From assembly GCA_902801175.1 (NCBI GenBank), contig CADCHF010000021.1:1-42352 (forward strand): a DNA stretch of 42,352 nt, given 5' to 3'. The DNA comes from an uncultured Coriobacteriaceae bacterium. GTDB lineage: Bacteria; Actinomycetota; Coriobacteriia; Coriobacteriales; Atopobiaceae. Under the pieces are notes generated by a model. That model worked only from the letters and a program-made list of their open reading frames with translations, made no database searches and was not told where the DNA came from. Positions 8,397 to 16,828 of this stretch are shown piece by piece (the first letter of the stretch is position 1; each line of letters opens with the position of its first letter). Both the position numbers and the translations under genes were made by a program.

Positions 8397-9713
8397 TTAG
8401 AAGCTCCAGTCGTCGTCATCGTCTTCCTCGGCCTCGGCGGCCTCCTTCTCTACGAGCTGCTTGTCGTAGGTGCGGAAGAACGGCATCCAGATGAGCCAGG
8501 AGAGGGCAAAGTTGATGGCCATGAGGGCAATGCCCATAACAGAGCCAGTGGTCAGCCAGGTGGCGATGGGGAACGGGCAGTACCACATGTTAAAGAGCAT
8601 GGAGGGCACGGGGGCCAGCGGAATGACCTTGGTGAACAGGAAGGTCGAGAGCGGCAGGACGATGCCCTGGAGCCACATGGGGACCATCATGATGGGGTTC
8701 CAAGCAACGGTACCAAAGACGACGGGCTCGTTGATGTTGAAGATTGCGGGAACCAGGCAGGCGCGGCCAAGGGTCTTGAGCTGGGCGGACTTTGCCATGA
8801 AGGCCATCATGAGCACGAGGGTCATGGTGCAGCCAATGCCGCCGATCCAGAGGTAGGCAGAGTAGACGGAGGCATCGGTGGCGATGGCCAGGGTCGCGTT
8901 GGTGGCGTTGCCGGCCTCGGCAAGGGCCATGTTGGCCTCGGCGTTGGACAGGAAGATGGGGGTCACAACCGGGGTCAGCACCCAAGAGGAGATGCCCATG
9001 GAGTACAGGAAGCAGTACATGAACATGACGAACATGAAGCCAAACGGCGAGTTGACAACGTTGGCCAGAGGCATGAACAGGTTCACAACGATCTGATAGA
9101 GGTTGAGCCCCAAGAAGTTGGCATCGGTGAGGATCCAGCCGCACACCACAATGATGCCGATGGGCAGCATGGAGTTGAACCAGTCCTTCACAAAGTCGGG
9201 GATGACCGACGTGGGCTTGAAGAAGGTGAAGTTAGCAAAGGCGTTGAGCACCGCAGCGGCAACCACACCGCAGATGATGGCGAGGAACATGCCGCCGGCA
9301 CCAAAGCCACCGATGGAAGAGATGCGCCACCAGGCAGGCTCGCCCGCCTCGATCATGGCTGCCTCGTCGGCCAGGAACTGCGGGTTGAGCGACATGAGGA
9401 ACAGAATCAGACCAGCGATGCCACCGTTGACGGCAGAGCGCTTGTGATCCTTGTAGTTAAGCAGGTTGTACGGAATGAGGAAGGCCACAAACACACCCAC
9501 CAGACCAAAGGTCCAGCCGTAGGGGGTCCAGAAGTTGGGCCAGCTCGAGAGGTAGTTCTCGGGGAGGGTCAAAACGCAGAACAGCGAGCCCAAAAAGATC
9601 AGCGGCAGCACCTGCATGACGGAGTTCTTGATGGTCTGGATCCAGTCGTTCTGGACGATCTTGTTCATCTTGGGAGAGAAGCTGCTCTCCAGCCAGGCAA
9701 TGAGGGAGTTCAT
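8397..9713 (-). CDS. PTS cellobiose/lactose-family EIIC permease
   Basis: A 438-residue membrane permease of the Lac/cellobiose PTS family. Around ten hydrophobic segments are visible, starting with SVMQVLPLIFLGSLFCVL near residue 33. The family signature FNINEPVVFGT is found near residue 345, in the substrate-binding region. The C-terminus is a cytoplasmic acidic tail (EAEEDDDDDW). It moves and phosphorylates a beta-linked disaccharide or aryl-glucoside together with the neighbouring IIB and IIA. ATG at 9713 is preceded by AAAGGAGG. Substrate inferred from the GH1 in the operon. Confidence 0.94.
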   Translation of the reverse strand: MNSLIAWLESSFSPKMNKIVQNDWIQTIKNSVMQVLPLIFLGSLFCVLTLPENYLSSWPNFWTPYGWTFGLVGVFVAFLIPYNLLNYKDHKRSAVNGGIAGLILFLMSLNPQFLADEAAMIEAGEPAWWRISSIGGFGAGGMFLAIICGVVAAAVLNAFANFTFFKPTSVIPDFVKDWFNSMLPIGIIVVCGWILTDANFLGLNLYQIVVNLFMPLANVVNSPFGFMFVMFMYCFLYSMGISSWVLTPVVTPIFLSNAEANMALAEAGNATNATLAIATDASVYSAYLWIGGIGCTMTLVLMMAFMAKSAQLKTLGRACLVPAIFNINEPVVFGTVAWNPIMMVPMWLQGIVLPLSTFLFTKVIPLAPVPSMLFNMWYCPFPIATWLTTGSVMGIALMAINFALSWLIWMPFFRTYDKQLVEKEAAEAEEDDDDDWSF

Positions 9714-9759
9714 GCCAGGCCTCCTTTCACAGTTGGTTCGAACGGACTGCAGGCGCGGT

Positions 9760-10077
9760 CTAACCCTCTCGCAGCGTCTTGATGAGGTGCTTCATGGCCT
9801 TCTCGCCATTGAGCGTGGAGTAGTAGTCGGGCTGCATGAGGATGATCTTGACCGGCTTGTTTGCATACTTCTCGGTGAGCTCGTCGGCGAGATACTTGAG
9901 GTGCGGACCAATCATGAGAGCGTCGATGCTGTCGATGTAGCTCTCGACCTCGGCCTCGGAACGCGCGGTGATGGTGGCGTCGATGTTGTGGGCGGCAGCG
10001 GCCTTGCGCATGTTGACCGCCATGAAGCCACTACTTGCACCAGAGCCGCAAACCAGCAGGATGTCGATGTGACGCAT
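9760..10077 (-). CDS. PTS lactose/cellobiose-family EIIB component
   Basis: A 105-residue EIIB. The phosphocysteine is Cys10 in LLVCGSGASSGFMA, close to the usual CelB-family P-loop. Predicted beta-alpha alternation (IDALMIGPHLKYLADEL, VKIILMQPDYY) fits the Rossmann-like IIB fold. Start at 10077 follows AAAGGAA; upstream in-frame sequence to 10143 has no family similarity. First gene of the PTS operon, which runs IIB, IIC, IIA, GH1, HPr-like. Confidence 0.93.
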   Translation of the reverse strand: MRHIDILLVCGSGASSGFMAVNMRKAAAAHNIDATITARSEAEVESYIDSIDALMIGPHLKYLADELTEKYANKPVKIILMQPDYYSTLNGEKAMKHLIKTLREG

Positions 10078-10145
10078 GATGGGTTCCTTTCTGTCTTGAA
10101 ATGCCGCGTTGCGCCTTTGAAATGCGCACGCTTCTGTACGCAACC

Positions 10146-10175
10146 GTTATCCCACCTTGCGATTGCAAGCGCCAA
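10146..10175 (-). promoter_or_regulatory. Candidate promoter of the PTS operon with a palindrome in the spacer
   Basis: On the minus strand TTGGCG (10170-10175) and GATAAC (10146-10151) are 18 bases apart. The spacer holds the inverted repeat CTTGC-gatt-GCAAG on the plus strand (10156-10169), placed as an operator would be. Both hexamers are imperfect, so this is a moderate prediction. Confidence 0.4.
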
Positions 10176-10181
10176 TTGACT

Positions 10182-10248
10182 TGGTTCCTCTCTTGCGGAA
10201 AAGGTGCTGCGTGCCATGACTTTCCTCACCTTAGGAAAGCTGGTTCCT
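10182..10248. promoter_or_regulatory. Repeated TGGTTCCT boxes and TTTCCT/AGGAAA palindrome in the divergent region
   Basis: TGGTTCCT occurs at 10182-10189 and again at 10241-10248. Between them, TTTCCT-cacctt-AGGAAA (10221-10238) is a perfect six-base inverted repeat. They lie between the PTS operon and its divergent PRD regulator and are candidate regulator sites; no experimental class was recognised. Confidence 0.3.
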
Positions 10249-10325
10249 GCAATAAATGTTTGCATCTTCTAAAGTTGGGTGGATTGTGTAAATGAGGCTC
10301 GCAGGCATCAATGGAAGAGGAAACG

Positions 10326-12248
10326 ATGGCGGTTGACCCCACGCGTATCCTAGAGGCGCTCAAGGACCAGGAGGGCTGGGTGGATGCCCGCCAGCTTGCC
10401 GACTCCCTTGGCGTTACCACACGCACGGTTCGCAACTACGTGCGTCGGCTCAACGATGGCCGCGACAAGCCTTTGGTCGAATCGTCTTATCACGGGTATC
10501 GTCTGGCTTCCTGGGCCAGCAAACCCGACGGCGAGGCCGCGCTCCCCCAGTCGAGCCAACATCCACAGGAGCGTCGCGCCGACGCTATCCTGCGCCGACT
10601 CATATCGCTCAACGAGCCCATCAGCATCTATGACCTTTGCGACGAGCTGTACGTCTCTGACTCAACCATCGAGGCCGACCTTAGGCGCGTGCGCGAGTCG
10701 ATTCGCCTCTTCGACCTCTCTCTGGCACGCAACCGCGACCGCATCATGCTCGACGGGTCCGAGGCCAGCAAGCGCAAGCTCATTGGCCAGCTCATCACTA
10801 CCGAGAGTGCCAGCAGCTTTGCCGCGTTTGCCGAGAACGGTATCATGCTTGGCGACTATGACGCAGTTGAGCTGTCGCACCTCATTAGGTCGTGCCTTGG
10901 CAACCAAGGGCTGCAGAGCGATGACTTTGGCATCAACAACGTTGCCATCCATCTTGCCATCATGGTCGACCGCATGCGGCACGGCATGCAGATGCCCGAG
11001 GATAGCAGTACCGGAAGGGTGAGGGACACAGCCGCCTACCAGGCAGCCTGTGAAATATGCGACCTTGTTGCAAAGGACTTTGACCTCGTTATTCCCAACA
11101 GCGAGATAAGCTACCTCTCGCTCGTCATTGCCTCAAACAGCCGCAGCGAAGACTACAGCTTTGCCTCGCAGACCAACCTCTCGAGCCTGATTGACGAGCG
11201 TGACATAGAGCTTGCCCAGCAGGCGACCACCGCCCTTGAGCACGCCTACTACCTCGAGCCCTTTGACAGCGAGTTTGTCATGCGCGTGGCCGTGCACGTT
11301 CACAGCCTGCTGCAACGCTTGGAGGCAAACGTTGGGGCGCATAATCCCCTGCTCTCGCAGATCAGGGAGTCGTACCCGCTGGTGTACGACATGGCCGTCT
11401 TCTTTGCGCGTGCGATATCGCAGGCTGCAGGCGTGCCGCTCAGCGAGGGCGAGATTGCCTTTTTGGCCTTTCACGTTGGTGCCTATCTCGAGAAGAACGG
11501 CCCGGGCAGTGAGCTGGTGAGCGCGACCTTCCTTTACGTGAACTATCACGACCTCTATCGCATCACGCTCGACCGGATACGAGAGGAGTTTAGAACCAGC
11601 CTGCAGATTCTCTCAGTGGAGCCCATCTCAAACTACCGGGCCGAGAAGGTAAGCACCGACATTGTCTTTTCGCCTATTGAGGTGCCCGTTTGCGGGACCA
11701 CTCAGCTTGTGGTGGTGCCGCCCCTGCTCAAGGACCGCGACCTGCAAGACATTCGTCGCAGCATTGAGGCGCAGGCCGCCCGCAACCGTGGCGAGCAGGC
11801 CTTCTCGCTCATCAATCGCTTTCTCACGCCCGACCTCTTCATGCATAACCACACGGCCCCCGACGCCGAGACGCTCATACGCGAGCTCGCAGCCGACAGT
11901 ATTGCCAAGGGCTTTGCCAACGAGGGCTTTGTCGACGAGGTGCTGGCGCGCGAGGCGATGTCCCCCACCTCCTTTGGCAACCGGCTGGCTCTCCCCCATT
12001 CCATGAACGCATCGGCAAACCGGTCGTTCCTGTCGGTCGTGACCAACGACCAGCCCATGGTCTGGGGCTCTTACGAGGTCAACCTCATCTTGCTGATGGG
12101 CATCTCGCCAAGTGACCGCAAGGCCTTCCGGATGCTGTTTGACAGCCTCACCGAGGTTCTAAGCGATGCCGGCAATGTTATGAGGCTCTCTCGCTGCACG
12201 AGCTTTGGTAGCTTTGCCGCGCAGCTCAACGAGATGATTCGGCGGTAG
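10326..12248 (+). CDS. PRD-containing transcriptional regulator with PTS EIIB-like and EIIA domains (LicR/MtlR type)
   Basis: A 640-residue activator. An N-terminal HTH (about residues 5-60, DSLGVTTRTVRNYVRRL) and a second HTH (about 80-150) are followed by PRD1 (about 180-285), PRD2 (about 300-400, with EIAFLAFHVGAYLEK), an EIIB-like region (about 410-490) and a C-terminal EIIA domain (about 500-640) with the active-site LALPHS. The EIIB-like segment (ATFLYVNYHDLYR) lacks the usual cysteine, so phosphorylation control probably runs through PRD and EIIA histidines. Such proteins activate PTS operons when the sugar is present. It is divergent from the cellobiose-type operon and is its likely regulator. 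ATG at 10326 follows GAGGA; ATG at 10311 is an alternative. Confidence 0.93.
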   Translation: MAVDPTRILEALKDQEGWVDARQLADSLGVTTRTVRNYVRRLNDGRDKPLVESSYHGYRLASWASKPDGEAALPQSSQHPQERRADAILRRLISLNEPISIYDLCDELYVSDSTIEADLRRVRESIRLFDLSLARNRDRIMLDGSEASKRKLIGQLITTESASSFAAFAENGIMLGDYDAVELSHLIRSCLGNQGLQSDDFGINNVAIHLAIMVDRMRHGMQMPEDSSTGRVRDTAAYQAACEICDLVAKDFDLVIPNSEISYLSLVIASNSRSEDYSFASQTNLSSLIDERDIELAQQATTALEHAYYLEPFDSEFVMRVAVHVHSLLQRLEANVGAHNPLLSQIRESYPLVYDMAVFFARAISQAAGVPLSEGEIAFLAFHVGAYLEKNGPGSELVSATFLYVNYHDLYRITLDRIREEFRTSLQILSVEPISNYRAEKVSTDIVFSPIEVPVCGTTQLVVVPPLLKDRDLQDIRRSIEAQAARNRGEQAFSLINRFLTPDLFMHNHTAPDAETLIRELAADSIAKGFANEGFVDEVLAREAMSPTSFGNRLALPHSMNASANRSFLSVVTNDQPMVWGSYEVNLILLMGISPSDRKAFRMLFDSLTEVLSDAGNVMRLSRCTSFGSFAAQLNEMIRR

Positions 12249-12373
12249 CGGCCAGGAGTTAGCTGCATAACGGCACGCACAACGGCAGGCCTGTCGCCCC
12301 AACGCGCGGCACGGCATATCCCTCTCCGCATAACCGCAGCTGATAACGTCTATCGACAACGCATATGCATGAG

Positions 12374-12401
12374 TTGCCACAAGGGCACCGCGGCATAGTA
12401 A
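12374..12401 (+). promoter_or_regulatory. Candidate promoter of the MFS/OMPDC-like operon
   Basis: TTGCCA (12374-12379) and TAGTAA (12396-12401) with a 16-base spacer, 40 bases before the MFS ATG. A reasonable sigma-70-like match but not unique. Confidence 0.35.
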
Positions 12402-12441
12402 GCTAAGAGCTGTTTATCTAAGTCGTTTGGAGGGAGCGTCT

Positions 12442-13635
12442 ATGGAACGATTACTTGCCAAATATACAAATAGCTACGCAAGCTACGTCATCCTGTTCTT
12501 CTTCTACGACCTCGCCTTTGCCTTCTTCTCGGCACTCATCTCGGTCTACCTCATTGGCAAGGGATACTCCGCCAGCCAGGTGTCGATGTGCATCTCGGTT
12601 GCCGCGCTGGCAAACATGGTCACCCAGCCCATCATTGGCTCGCTCACCGACAGGTTTGGCATGCGGCCGGTCAACATGGTCATGTTTGCCGCCACCTGCG
12701 TAGCCGCCGCCCTGTTTGTCATCGCTCCCAACTTCCTCATCATCGTTGGAACCTACGCCGCCATGAACCTGCTCATGAACGGCGTGAACCCAACCATCGA
12801 GCGTATGGCCACCTCCAGCCCCTACAACTATGGGTCCATCCGCGTGTGGGGCTCCATCGGCTTTGCCGTTGGCACGCAGCTCACCGGCATCATCTACGAC
12901 AGCATTTCTCCCGTGGCCCCCTACGTGGGCGTCATCATTGCCATGCTCATTGCGATCTTTGGCTTTTGGGGAACCAACCCCCGCTTGGCCGAAACCGAGG
13001 CAGCCAAGATCGAGGACGCCGAATCCGCCGATGTCGAGCCCGTCTCCACCAAGACGCTGCTCACCAACAAGAAGTTCCTGTACTACCTGATCCTGCAGAT
13101 CCTGTTCTCCGCCGTGACCGGCGCCGCCTATTCCTTCTGCCCGGCCTTCCTCACCACCAAGGGCCTCGAGGCATCCACGGCGTCAACCATTTTGGCAGTG
13201 GCCACGCTTCTCGAGATCCCGCTGCTGCTCTTCTCGTCCAAGTTCATGGACAAGATTGCCAACAAGACCCTGCTGCTCGCGGTCTTTGCGCTCGTGGTCA
13301 TTGAGATGGTGGTCTACGGCCTCAACATGCCCCTGCCGCTTGTGATCGTGGCAACGTTCCTTGGCCGCCATCCGCCCGCAATCATCAACATCATGACCAA
13401 CATGAAGGTGGTCAACACCATTGTTGACGCGCGCCAGCAGATAGCCGGCCTTGCCCTGGTCAAGACCTGCCAGAGCTTTGGTACCATCATCTCCAACAAC
13501 ATTGGAGGCCGCATCGCCGACGTTGCCGGATATCCCGCCATGTTCCTCTTCCTGCTTGCCCTGATTGCCGTTGGCTTGGCAGGTGTCGTCTTCTTCCAGG
13601 TTCCTTCGGGCAACGACAAGAAGCTCTTTAGCTAG
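12442..13635 (+). CDS. MFS transporter, oligosaccharide:H+ symporter-like
   Basis: A 397-residue integral membrane protein with about twelve hydrophobic segments. The cytoplasmic loop between helices 2 and 3 has the MFS signature GSLTDRFGMRPVN near residues 67-79, and the central loop (about 185-205) is charged. The N-terminus SYVILFFFYDLAFAFFSALI resembles the LacY/nucleoside symporter (MFS_1_like) group, which imports sugars or nucleosides with protons. ATG at 12442 has GGAGGG seven bases upstream; the in-frame TTG at 12427 overlaps that site and is unlikely. It is followed after 45 bases by the OMPDC-superfamily gene and likely co-transcribed. Substrate unknown. Confidence 0.88.
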   Translation: MERLLAKYTNSYASYVILFFFYDLAFAFFSALISVYLIGKGYSASQVSMCISVAALANMVTQPIIGSLTDRFGMRPVNMVMFAATCVAAALFVIAPNFLIIVGTYAAMNLLMNGVNPTIERMATSSPYNYGSIRVWGSIGFAVGTQLTGIIYDSISPVAPYVGVIIAMLIAIFGFWGTNPRLAETEAAKIEDAESADVEPVSTKTLLTNKKFLYYLILQILFSAVTGAAYSFCPAFLTTKGLEASTASTILAVATLLEIPLLLFSSKFMDKIANKTLLLAVFALVVIEMVVYGLNMPLPLVIVATFLGRHPPAIINIMTNMKVVNTIVDARQQIAGLALVKTCQSFGTIISNNIGGRIADVAGYPAMFLFLLALIAVGLAGVVFFQVPSGNDKKLFS

Positions 13636-13680
13636 CAACTCACGGGGCTTTGCGCACTGCAGCCCGAGAAAGGATCAATC

Positions 13681-14379
13681 ATGGCAGAACTGCAACTCAC
13701 GCTCGACCACGGCAAGCGACACGAGCTCATCAACATGGCCAACATCATGGACGGCCACATTGACATCCTTGAGATTGGCTACCCCGAGCTCGTCACCTTT
13801 GGCCTTGACCTCGTGAGCGAGATTCACGAGGCCCACCCGGACCTCAAGATTGCCGTGGACGCCAAGGTCTTCCACGGCGGCTCCGGCGTCACGCGCCGCT
13901 GCTTTGAGGCCGGCGCCTCCATCGTCACGGTGCTCGCCTATGCACCCGACCAGGTCATCAAACAGATGGTGCACCATGCCCACGAATACGGCGGCGCCAT
14001 CATGTGCGACATGGACGGCGTGCGCAACGCCGGCAAGCGCACGGCGCAGGTTGACGCGCTTGGCGTCAAGTATGTGCACATCTCCACCGGCTACCTCATG
14101 GAGCACGAGTACGACCTGATGAAGCCCACCCATGGTTCCATCTTCCAGCTGCGTCCGCTGGAGAAGGCCGTGGCTGTCAAGCGCAACCTCATTCACGCGG
14201 GCCTTGCGCTGGGCACCGGCATCAACGAGAAGAACCTTGACGAGGTGCTCAAGCTCAGCCCGCAGATTGTGATGGTTGGCCGCGGCATCTACTCCAAGGA
14301 CGGCGCCTACAAGACCTCACTTGAGCGACAGACCGAGGCGGCCGACAACATTCGCGCACGCCTGCACGCCGCGGGTTAG
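13681..14379 (+). CDS. OMPDC/HUMPS-superfamily protein (3-hexulose-6-phosphate synthase-like) with altered metal motif
   Basis: A 232-residue (beta/alpha)8 protein related to hexulose-6-phosphate synthase and 3-keto-L-gulonate-6-phosphate decarboxylase. The strand order is clear: LQLTLD (residues 4-9), DILEIGYP (28-35), IAVDAKVFHGG (57-67), ASIVTVLAYAP (about 79-89), IVMVGRGIYSKDG near 199-211 (phosphate site). The superfamily DxKxxD catalytic/metal motif reads D60-A-K62-V-F-H65, with His in place of the last Asp, and the usual EVGTP is EIGYP. It might be a lyase or aldolase on a pentulose or hexulose phosphate with changed chemistry; exact reaction unknown. GAGAAAGGA precedes ATG 13681. Probably in one operon with the MFS gene. 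Confidence 0.85.
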   Translation: MAELQLTLDHGKRHELINMANIMDGHIDILEIGYPELVTFGLDLVSEIHEAHPDLKIAVDAKVFHGGSGVTRRCFEAGASIVTVLAYAPDQVIKQMVHHAHEYGGAIMCDMDGVRNAGKRTAQVDALGVKYVHISTGYLMEHEYDLMKPTHGSIFQLRPLEKAVAVKRNLIHAGLALGTGINEKNLDEVLKLSPQIVMVGRGIYSKDGAYKTSLERQTEAADNIRARLHAAG

Positions 14380-14407
14380 ACCCACAACACAGATTGCCAG
14401 TTTGGAA

Positions 14408-14446
14408 GGCGCCTGCGTCTCGCCCGTTTGGGTTGACACAGGCGCC
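14408..14446 (+). terminator. Stem-loop after the OMPDC-like gene
   Basis: GGCGCCTG (14408-14415) pairs with CAGGCGCC (14439-14446). Inner pairs GTC/GAC and CCC/GGG extend the stem around a GTTT loop. It lacks a U-tract, so termination strength is uncertain. Confidence 0.5.
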
Positions 14447-14573
14447 ACGCATTAGCGCCCGTCCGTCCACGCTCGCTCCCGTTACAAACCTGCGGCAGTT
14501 GCCCCAAACCTGTGTGCACTCGGCTAAGGTGTAACTAAGACTCAAACTACCCTGTGCCAACAAGGAGCCTTCC

Positions 14574-16064
14574 ATGGACAGCACTGGCAGAGAATTTAGA
14601 GCGTGGGTTTTGGCCCAGCGAGTGGGCGGCACCGAGCCTGTGCAGATAAACGAGGACAGCATTCGCATTGATATCGGTCCCGCGGTGGCAGAGGTCAACC
14701 TCTACCCCTACCAGGACGGACTCGAGATAGCCGAGTACCAGATTGTCAGGGCAACCGATGGCGAGGCCATCTTCTACCTGCACGTTTTGCTCGACGACCT
14801 CAACCGAGCCAAAGAGCTCTTCTTTGAGATGGCCGAGGCCCTGCAAGACGAGACGAGCCATACCACCACGCACGTGCTGCTCTGCTGCACCTCTGCGCTC
14901 ACGACCACGCTGTTTGCCTCAAAGATGAGCGAGGTCGCGCAGACCCTCTCGCTCGACTACGACTTTACGGCAAAGTCAGTGCAGCGCGCCCTGGACGAGT
15001 CTGGCGACTACTCCGCCGTTCTTCTCGCTCCGCAGGCAAGCCATGTGCGCGCCCAAATGATGGAGGCCTATCCCAACGCTCTTGTTTTTGAGATACCTGG
15101 AAAGATCTTTGGCAGTTACGATGCAGCCGGAGCAATGCGGCTGCTCATGCACGCGTTCCGCGACACTCATGCAACAGGCACCCCAAAGAGCGTGCGCGTG
15201 GCTCGCGACCTCTCCAACAGCTGGCGCATCCTCATCATCACGCTCTTTACCATGCGCACTTACTCGCGACTGGGATATCGGCTCTACGACCACGGGCACC
15301 CAACCATTCAGGGCTCGGTGCGCAAGCCCAAGCTCGATTACCGCGACATAGAGGACCTGCTCGAGACGATTGGTGGCAGGGGCATCAACGTCAACGACCT
15401 TGACATCATTGGCATTGCCGCGCCTGGGGTGGCCTATCACGGCACCATCTCGTTGCCGGGCATTATCGATGGTTCCTATGACCTTGGACTTCACATCTGG
15501 GACCGTTTTAACATCAAGACGTCTGTTGACAACAACTGCAACGCCGCGGCCGTTGGTTGTTACGTGGGACAAGACCGCTTTGAGAGCGTCATGTTCTACC
15601 GCCATGAGTTTGGTCACATTGCCGGAGGCCTTGGCACCGTGATTGACGGCACGCTGCTAAAGGGACGCCACAACCTTGCCGGCGAGCCCAAATACTACGA
15701 GAGCATGTTCAGGTATAGCCCCAGCTACACCGACATGCTGTGGAGCGAAAAGGGCATGCTTCAGATTGCTCGGAACGTCGCGCTTACCGGCATCTCGCTT
15801 GTTTCGCCCGAAGCCTTCTACTTTGCCGTGGACACCGTGGACGACATGGATGAGCTGCACAATGCCCTGGCAAGCACGGCAACCAGCCCCGATGGCGAGT
15901 GCATGCTCACACCCGAAGGCGCTCCCCTGCTGGGACTGCCCGAGGAGCTGATTCCGAAGCTCTTTGTGGTCGACGACTACGTCGAGCGAGTCTATCTGGG
16001 CGAGATGGCCCTGTGTCTGCAAAAGCTGCGCAACCCCGACTACCGCTCGCTTGGTATTGCGTAG
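14574..16064 (+). CDS. PTS EIIB-like domain fused to a degenerate ROK (pseudokinase) domain
   Basis: A 496-residue protein with unusual architecture. Residues 1-95 are an unrecognised domain with mixed strands and helices. Residues 99-195 resemble Lac-family EIIB: VLLCCTSALTTTLFASKM keeps the phosphocysteine site (Cys104/105) and the following helix. From about 213 the protein resembles the ROK sugar kinase/repressor fold: IIGIAAPGVAYHG (278-290), DNNCNAAAVG (319-328), GGLGTVIDGTLLKG (351-364) and AGEPK (369-373). The first phosphate loop (DIGGT) is not recognisable, and the catalytic Asp of NDAN is Asn (NNCN). The ROK cysteine zinc motif is absent. So it probably senses sugar and PTS phosphorylation rather than phosphorylating sugar; it has no HTH. 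It follows the MFS/OMPDC-like pair by 194 bases and has AAGGAG upstream. Fold assignments are by motif only. Confidence 0.75.
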   Translation: MDSTGREFRAWVLAQRVGGTEPVQINEDSIRIDIGPAVAEVNLYPYQDGLEIAEYQIVRATDGEAIFYLHVLLDDLNRAKELFFEMAEALQDETSHTTTHVLLCCTSALTTTLFASKMSEVAQTLSLDYDFTAKSVQRALDESGDYSAVLLAPQASHVRAQMMEAYPNALVFEIPGKIFGSYDAAGAMRLLMHAFRDTHATGTPKSVRVARDLSNSWRILIITLFTMRTYSRLGYRLYDHGHPTIQGSVRKPKLDYRDIEDLLETIGGRGINVNDLDIIGIAAPGVAYHGTISLPGIIDGSYDLGLHIWDRFNIKTSVDNNCNAAAVGCYVGQDRFESVMFYRHEFGHIAGGLGTVIDGTLLKGRHNLAGEPKYYESMFRYSPSYTDMLWSEKGMLQIARNVALTGISLVSPEAFYFAVDTVDDMDELHNALASTATSPDGECMLTPEGAPLLGLPEELIPKLFVVDDYVERVYLGEMALCLQKLRNPDYRSLGIA

Positions 16065-16085
16065 CTCCTCACCAAAGCTTGAGAC

Positions 16086-16120
16086 GCCCCGCTTCTTGGT
16101 CAGCAAGAAGCGGGGCTTCC
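16086..16120 (+). terminator. Terminator of the EIIB/ROK-like gene
   Basis: Perfect 13-base inverted repeat (16086-16098 and 16104-16116, arm GCCCCGCTTCTTG), five-base loop, then TTCCTTTG. It starts 21 bases after the stop. Confidence 0.8.
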
Positions 16121-16238
16121 TTTGCGAGGGATGAGGAGTCAGCCGGCGTCGCTTGGGGAGGAGCAGCCTTCCCAGCCGTTCATAACCCATGGGCTCACGC
16201 TACAATTTGTTGCGACCGCACTCGATGAAGGAGTCTCC

Positions 16239-16736
16239 ATGGCAGCATCCGACTACCCGATGGGCATCAAAGAGGTTGGCTCGTCGCTTTCTGTGGCAAC
16301 CCATATGATTCGCCACGAGGACATCAACGGCTTCAACCGCCTGTTTGGCGGACGTCTCATGGAGTGGATCGATGACGTGGCCGGCATCGCCGCACGCAGG
16401 CATGCAGGTATCGATATCACTACAGCTGCCATTGATACGCTTGAGTTTAAGAGCGCCGCCTGGCTGAACGACATCGTGGTCATTGAGGCCTGGGTCACGC
16501 ACGTGGGCCGCACGTCGATGGAGGTACGCGCCGACAGCTACGTGGAGGACCCCGCCACCGGCGAGCGCACCATGATCAACCACGCCTATCTCACCGAGGT
16601 CTGCGTGGATGCCGACGGACATCCTGTGCCTGTGCCCTGGGGACTTGTGGCCACGACCGACGAGCAGCACCTAGAGTGCATTGCCGCGCGCCGTCGAGCC
16701 GAGATTCGCAAGCTCCGCCGCGAGCAGGGATTCTAG
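16239..16736 (+). CDS. Acyl-CoA thioesterase, hotdog fold (YciA/BFIT-like)
   Basis: A 165-residue single-hotdog acyl-CoA hydrolase, cleaving acyl-CoA to free acid and CoA. The N-terminal HMIRHEDINGFNRLFGGRLM (about residues 22-41) holds the conserved Asn/Asp-bearing helix of the family; the TAAIDTLEFKSAAWLND segment (about 60-76) is the second family block, and the IVVIEAWVTHVGRTSMEV strand follows. The Arg-rich C-terminus (RRRAEIRKLRREQ) is typical. ATG at 16239 follows AAGGAG; the open frame continues upstream to 16122 but overlaps the preceding terminator. Monocistronic. Chain-length preference cannot be read. Confidence 0.9.
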   Translation: MAASDYPMGIKEVGSSLSVATHMIRHEDINGFNRLFGGRLMEWIDDVAGIAARRHAGIDITTAAIDTLEFKSAAWLNDIVVIEAWVTHVGRTSMEVRADSYVEDPATGERTMINHAYLTEVCVDADGHPVPVPWGLVATTDEQHLECIAARRRAEIRKLRREQGF

Positions 16737-16828
16737 GCGCAGATCTGCGGACGAGTCGACACTGGCCCGAAATCTTGCACATTTACGAGCGTTGGGGTCG
16801 GTGTCTCATCCTGCTAGCGCTACCCCGC

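Noticed and set aside
14499..14530. TTGCCC ... TAAGGT promoter for the EIIB/ROK-like gene
   Set aside because: Spacing is 20 bases and the -10 is poor; not strong enough to list.
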